Shown here piece by piece: positions 60,142 through 64,000 of a stretch of DNA of 64,000 nucleotides. The first letter of the stretch is position 1, and the number at the start of each line of letters is the position of its first letter. A program made the position numbers and the translations under genes. The notes under the pieces are model-generated. The model searched no databases and was not told where the DNA came from. It was given only the letters and a program-made list of their open reading frames with translations. Source of the stretch: Rhodospirillales bacterium (GTDB lineage Bacteria > Pseudomonadota > Alphaproteobacteria > SMXQ01); the NCBI GenBank assembly GCA_018666775.1, contig JABIXC010000017.1, positions 124,001-188,000 on the forward strand, written 5' to 3'.

Positions 60142-62391
60142 ATGTCTGACAACATAAACCATATCCTTCCCCAAAAATTTGGGCAGTTGTCGCGTTGGGC
60201 CAGCCGTGTTGGCCTGACGGAGAAGCTTGCCGTGGCGCTGGCGGTTGCAGCTGCTGCATCCGGGGTGGCGACCTATGGTGTTTTTGCGCATCCCCCCGGT
60301 GCTGGGCCACGGTCAACCGATCTTGTTGTTGGATTGCTCTATCTTGATTTTGGACTGCTTTTGGCCCTTGGAATTCTTGTGGGCAGACGCATGGTACAGG
60401 TGTGGCTGGAACACCGCCGGGGGGCTGCGGGTTCCGGACTTCATGTTCGTCTTGTCACGTTGTTTGGTTTGGTTGCCCTGACACCTGCCGTTGTCGTTGC
60501 TATTTTTTCGGCACTTGTTTTTAACTTCGGGATTCAAAACTGGTTTAATGATCAGGTGCGCACGGCTGTGACCCAGTCTTTGGCGGTGGCGGAATCGTAT
60601 CTGAAAGAACATCGACGAAATATTGGTGGGGATGTTTTAGCATTTGCCAATGACCTGAATCGTCAATGGCCAGAATTAAGTACCGATAAGCGGGCGCTTA
60701 ATCGTGTGATCGAATTGCAGGTTCAGTTGCGATCCCTTTCAGAAGCCGTGATTTTTGATGATGTTGGTCGCATTCTGGGTCGTTCAAGTGTCAGCTTCTC
60801 TCTTGCTTTTGAGCGGACCCCGATCATTGCCATAGAACAGGCGCGAAAAGGGCGTGTGGTTTATCTGGCAGGGGATGATGATGACCGAATTCGGGCCATG
60901 GTTGCCCTTTCGCCCTCTAGTGACGCGTTTCTTATGGTGGGGCGTTTTGTTGATGCCAAGGTGTTGGATAGGATTGAGAAAACCAAAACAGCAGCCAATG
61001 CCTATAATTCTCTTGAGCAAGTGCGCCAAGATCTTGAGTTTCTTTTTGCCTTGATCTTTGTGGTGGTGGCACTGCTTTTGTTATTTGTTTCAGCTTGGGT
61101 GGGGCTTAGTTTCGCAAACAAACTGGCAAGACCAATATCAGGCCTGATTACTGCTGCGGACCGCATTCGTGCAGGCGACCTTTCCGCGCGGGTTGATGAA
61201 ATCGGAGAAGACGAGCTGGCTTCTTTGGCAAGGGCCTTTAACCGCATGACGGATCAGTTGGGAAATCAACGGGAAGAATTGGTCGAAGCCAATCGCCAAA
61301 TTGATGCCCGTCGACGCTTTATTGAAGCAGTCTTTTCCGGTGTTAGTGCCGGTGTTATCGGTCTTGATGGAAAGGGATGTATCAATTTTCCTAATCAAAC
61401 AGCATCGGATTTGATGGACACTGATCTGGAACATGCGGTGGGCCAGCCGATGATCACCCTGCTTCCGGAAATGGCAGAGATTATCGAGCGGGCAAGAAAA
61501 TTGCCGGGTCAAAAGTATGAAGCGGAAATTGAAATTCATCACCAGGGCCGCCCCAGAACACTTTTGGTGCGCATTATTGCCGAACGGTCTGATAGCGAAT
61601 CCAGCGGGTTCGTTGTGACCTTTGATAATATCACTGAATTGATTTCAGCCCAGCGCAAAGCAGCATGGTCAGATGTGGCAAGGCGACTTGCCCATGAAAT
61701 CAAAAATCCCCTGACCCCAATTCAGTTGGCGGCAGAAAGGCTGCGGCGGCGCTATTCTGATGAGATTAAATCAGACCCCAAGACCTTTGACGAATGCATC
61801 GATACCATTATTCGCCAAGTTGGGGATATTGGTGAAATGATTGGCGAATTTTCTTTGTTTGCTCGGATGCCGGCCCCGGCCCTTGAAAACCATGACCTGC
61901 TTCCCATCATTCAGCGTGTCTTGTTTTTGCAGCGTGGGGCCAACCCGGAAATCACCTATCATGAAGATATTTCCCAGCCTCGTTTTGAAATCCTTTGTGA
62001 TGATCGTCAATTGGGTCAGGCCTTGATCAATCTTTTTCAGAACGCTGCGGATTCCGTTACCACCCGTCTTTTGGATGCGCAGAAAACCGATGGTGATATT
62101 TGGCTGAGCCTGAAAGAAGACGGTGATCGCATCATCATCACGGTTGCCGATAACGGTCTTGGGTTGCCGCGTGATATTGGCCGTGACCTGACCGATCCAT
62201 ACGTGACAACACGGGCTGAAGGTACCGGCCTTGGTCTTGCCATTGTTCAAAAGATCATGGAGGATCATGGGGGGGCGCTGGTTCTTGAAGACCGCCCCGG
62301 TGGTGGTGCCAAGGTTAGCCTGATCTTTGCGACGAAAGAGCCAAATGATGGTTCTGTAGAAAAAGAAGTTCCAGGGATAAGCAATGACTGA
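60142..62391 (+). CDS. ntrY: Nitrogen regulation sensor kinase NtrY
   Basis: Membrane histidine kinase of 749 residues. Two N-terminal membrane helices (about 30-100), a further one near 110-135, a periplasmic-type sensor region (about 140-300), another helix near 305-330, a HAMP domain (about 335-385), a PAS domain (about 395-500), HisKA with His518 in RRLAHEIKNPLTPIQ, and a HATPase domain ending GTGLGLAIVQKIMEDHGG. It pairs with NtrX, whose gene overlaps by 8 bases, and lies 48 bases after ntrC. Confidence 0.95.
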   Translation: MSDNINHILPQKFGQLSRWASRVGLTEKLAVALAVAAAASGVATYGVFAHPPGAGPRSTDLVVGLLYLDFGLLLALGILVGRRMVQVWLEHRRGAAGSGLHVRLVTLFGLVALTPAVVVAIFSALVFNFGIQNWFNDQVRTAVTQSLAVAESYLKEHRRNIGGDVLAFANDLNRQWPELSTDKRALNRVIELQVQLRSLSEAVIFDDVGRILGRSSVSFSLAFERTPIIAIEQARKGRVVYLAGDDDDRIRAMVALSPSSDAFLMVGRFVDAKVLDRIEKTKTAANAYNSLEQVRQDLEFLFALIFVVVALLLLFVSAWVGLSFANKLARPISGLITAADRIRAGDLSARVDEIGEDELASLARAFNRMTDQLGNQREELVEANRQIDARRRFIEAVFSGVSAGVIGLDGKGCINFPNQTASDLMDTDLEHAVGQPMITLLPEMAEIIERARKLPGQKYEAEIEIHHQGRPRTLLVRIIAERSDSESSGFVVTFDNITELISAQRKAAWSDVARRLAHEIKNPLTPIQLAAERLRRRYSDEIKSDPKTFDECIDTIIRQVGDIGEMIGEFSLFARMPAPALENHDLLPIIQRVLFLQRGANPEITYHEDISQPRFEILCDDRQLGQALINLFQNAADSVTTRLLDAQKTDGDIWLSLKEDGDRIIITVADNGLGLPRDIGRDLTDPYVTTRAEGTGLGLAIVQKIMEDHGGALVLEDRPGGGAKVSLIFATKEPNDGSVEKEVPGISND

Positions 62392-63790
62392 TGTTACCCA
62401 TGATATCCTGATCGTCGATGACGAAAATGACATCCGGCTTTTGACTGCAGGTGTGCTTGTGGATGAAGGCTATACAACCCGCGAGGCCCCCGGTGCAGAA
62501 GAAGCCCTTCGTCTAATCGATCAATCCAGGCCTTCGTTAATCGTTCTTGATGTGTGGTTACAGGGCAGCAAAATCGACGGCATTGAACTGTTGGGCATCA
62601 TCAAAGCCCAATATCCAGACATTCCCGTGGTGATTATGTCTGGTCATGGAAACATCGAATCCGCTGTCATGGCCATCAAGCAAGGGGCTTATGACTATAT
62701 TGAAAAGCCATTCAAATCAGACCGCCTGATCCTCTTGGCGGCCCGCGCTATCGAAGCAGCACAGCTTCGCCGTGAAAATCTGGAATTGCGCATGCGTGCA
62801 GATGATCCAGATATGATCGGAAGTTCTCCTGCCATGCGCATGGTGCGTTCTGCCATCAACAAGGTTGCCCCAACCGCCAGCCGGGTTCTGATCACAGGGC
62901 CAGCCGGGGTTGGCAAAGAACTGGTTGCCCGTGCGATTCATGGCGAATCCCAGCGTGCAGGCGGCCCCTTTGTTGCCGTTAATTGTGCATCCATGCATCC
63001 AGATAGATTAGAGACAGAACTGTTTGGTGCCGAAGGCATTGATGGGACGGATCGTCATCTGGGGGTGTTCGAGAATGCCAACAAGGGCACCTTGTTTCTG
63101 GATGAAGTGGGGGACATGCCCCTAGAAACACAGGGAAAAATTGTTCGGGTGTTGCAGGAACAGACCTTTGAACGTGTTGGCGGGTCTGTCTTGATCGAAG
63201 TTGACGTGCGGGTTGTTGCCGCGACCAGCCGCGATCTTGAATCTGAAATTGCCAATGCCCGTTTTCGCGAAGATTTATATTATCGCCTGGCTGTGGTGCC
63301 CATTGCCGTGCCGCCGTTGAAAGATCGGCGCGAAGACATTCCTGAATTGATCAAATATTTTATGTCCCGTTCAGCCCAAACATCGGGGTTGGCGGCGCGC
63401 AGTCTAGGCAATGATGCGCTGGGCGCGCTGCAATCCCATGACTGGCCCGGCAATGTGCGCCAGCTGCGCAACGTTGTAGAGCGGTTGTTGATTATGGCCC
63501 CAAGCAATGAAGAAGGCCCGATTAAGGCCGATATGTTGCCCCCGGAAATTGTTGGTGTTGGCCCTGCAACGCCGGGCCGCGATGGCAGGGAACAGTTGAT
63601 GGGCCTTGATCTTCGGGCCGCGCGGGAAAAATTTGAACGGGAATATCTGGAGGCCCAGATTGACCGCTTTGGTGGAAATGTTTCCAAAACTGCTGAATTT
63701 ATTGGTATGGAGAGAACTGCCCTTCACCGCAAAATCAAAATGCTTGGTATTGTTGTGGAAAATTCGGGCCGGGAAAGGTCCGGGGCATGA
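62384..63790 (+). CDS. ntrX: Nitrogen regulation response regulator NtrX
   Basis: Response regulator of 468 residues paired with NtrY. The receiver has Asp56 in IVLDVWLQGSK. The AAA+ domain has Walker [17 protein letters not shown] and LFLDEVGDMPLETQGKIV, and the C-terminus is a Fis-type helix-turn-helix (FGGNVSKTAEFIGMERTAL). The GAFTGA loop of sigma-54 activators is absent: the region reads LFGAEGIDGTDRHLGVFENA. This fits reports that alphaproteobacterial NtrX can act on sigma-70-type promoters. Confidence 0.95.
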   Translation: MTDVTHDILIVDDENDIRLLTAGVLVDEGYTTREAPGAEEALRLIDQSRPSLIVLDVWLQGSKIDGIELLGIIKAQYPDIPVVIMSGHGNIESAVMAIKQGAYDYIEKPFKSDRLILLAARAIEAAQLRRENLELRMRADDPDMIGSSPAMRMVRSAINKVAPTASRVLITGPAGVGKELVARAIHGESQRAGGPFVAVNCASMHPDRLETELFGAEGIDGTDRHLGVFENANKGTLFLDEVGDMPLETQGKIVRVLQEQTFERVGGSVLIEVDVRVVAATSRDLESEIANARFREDLYYRLAVVPIAVPPLKDRREDIPELIKYFMSRSAQTSGLAARSLGNDALGALQSHDWPGNVRQLRNVVERLLIMAPSNEEGPIKADMLPPEIVGVGPATPGRDGREQLMGLDLRAAREKFEREYLEAQIDRFGGNVSKTAEFIGMERTALHRKIKMLGIVVENSGRERSGA

Positions 63791-63827
63791 ATGATTTTAA
63801 AGGCATTTGCCGGGGGGTAATAAGCCC

Positions 63828-64000
63828 ATGAAAGTTATTGTTTGTGGCGCAGGACAGGTTGGCACTTCCATTGTGCGCCATCTTGTGGCTGAAGATAACG
63901 ACGTCACGGTGATCGATTCTTCACCAGAACTGGTTCGCAAAATCGGCGATTCCATGGATGTGAAGGCAATGGAGGGGTTCGCCTCCCATCCAGACGTGCT
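63828..64000 (+). CDS. trkA: Trk potassium uptake regulator TrkA (3' partial)
   Basis: ATG 63828 follows a run of six Gs ending at 63817 and opens a frame that runs off the window after 57 full codons. The translation begins MKVIVCGAGQVGTSIVRHL, the Rossmann nucleotide-binding loop of TrkA, with the acidic end of the second strand at VTVIDSSPELV and ASHPDVL near the edge. TrkA is the cytoplasmic NAD-binding gating subunit of TrkH/TrkG potassium channels. Its position after ntrX is usual in alphaproteobacteria. Confidence 0.9.
   Translation, partial: MKVIVCGAGQVGTSIVRHLVAEDNDVTVIDSSPELVRKIGDSMDVKAMEGFASHPDV

Noticed and set aside
59149-60291. A 380-codon open frame antisense to ntrC
   Set aside because: It mirrors the well-supported ntrC gene and its translation is rich in His, Gln and Cys without recognisable motifs.

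Overview
This 64 kb window is core chromosome of an alphaproteobacterium, most likely a member of Rhodospirillales or a close relative. The evidence is gene content and order: lolE-lolD-dnaE, the rpsB-to-bamA-to-lpxB superoperon, trpGDC-moaC-moeA-lexA, tpiA-secG-pyrG-kdsA-eno-ftsB, a pyruvate dehydrogenase operon whose E1-beta carries its own lipoyl domain, fused ispDF, and dusB-ntrB-ntrC-ntrY-ntrX-trkA. Base composition looks moderate, slightly above half G+C by eye. Genes are densely packed, with many ATGA-type overlaps. I see no rRNA, tRNA, CRISPR array, prophage or insertion sequence.

Layout. 1-5.5 kb: end of the lipoprotein exporter permease, its ATPase, then dnaE behind a spacer holding DnaA-box-like sequences. 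5.6-20.1 kb: one long plus-strand run for translation factors (rpsB, tsf, frr), UMP kinase, isoprenoid and phospholipid precursors (uppS, cdsA, dxr), the envelope protease RseP, outer-membrane assembly (bamA, skp) and lipid A synthesis (lpxD, fabZ, lpxA, lpxI, lpxB). 20.1-23.0 kb: gltA and gltX on the minus strand. 23.1-26.2 kb: comEC, then convergent lexA behind an SOS-box region. 26.2-30.4 kb: trpG-trpD-trpC-moaC-moeA on the minus strand. 30.5-34.0 kb: two plus-strand genes, a copper P1B-ATPase and a divergent polysaccharide deacetylase, which separate trpG from trpE. 34.0-37.4 kb: ppiD-trpE on the minus strand. 37.6-43.5 kb: tpiA, secG, pyrG, kdsA, eno and an FtsB-like gene. 43.9-50.5 kb: pdhA-pdhB-pdhC-lpd-lipA and a RatA/COQ10-like gene, behind a 348-base AT-rich control region. 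50.5-55.4 kb: a TauE-like permease, then on the minus strand formaldehyde dehydrogenase, a CPBP-like membrane protein, a PncC-like amidase, pgpA and ispDF. 55.5-64 kb: a cytochrome c assembly-like protein, dusB, the two nitrogen two-component pairs NtrBC and NtrYX, and the first 57 codons of trkA.

Functionally the window joins envelope building (Lol, Bam, Lpx, UppS, CdsA, KdsA, PgpA, isoprenoids) to central carbon flow (Tpi, Eno, PDH, citrate synthase) and nitrogen control. I found no convincing previously undescribed multi-gene system. The observations most worth a second look are small: a tandem duplication that adds a second start codon and a 7-codon leader ORF in front of a CPBP-like gene; an inverted repeat around a perfect TATAAT upstream of pdhA; DnaA-box-like sequences before dnaE; the split trp cluster; and Lys-rich N-terminal tails shared by PdhA and citrate synthase. 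Family assignments rest on motifs read by eye, without database searches.
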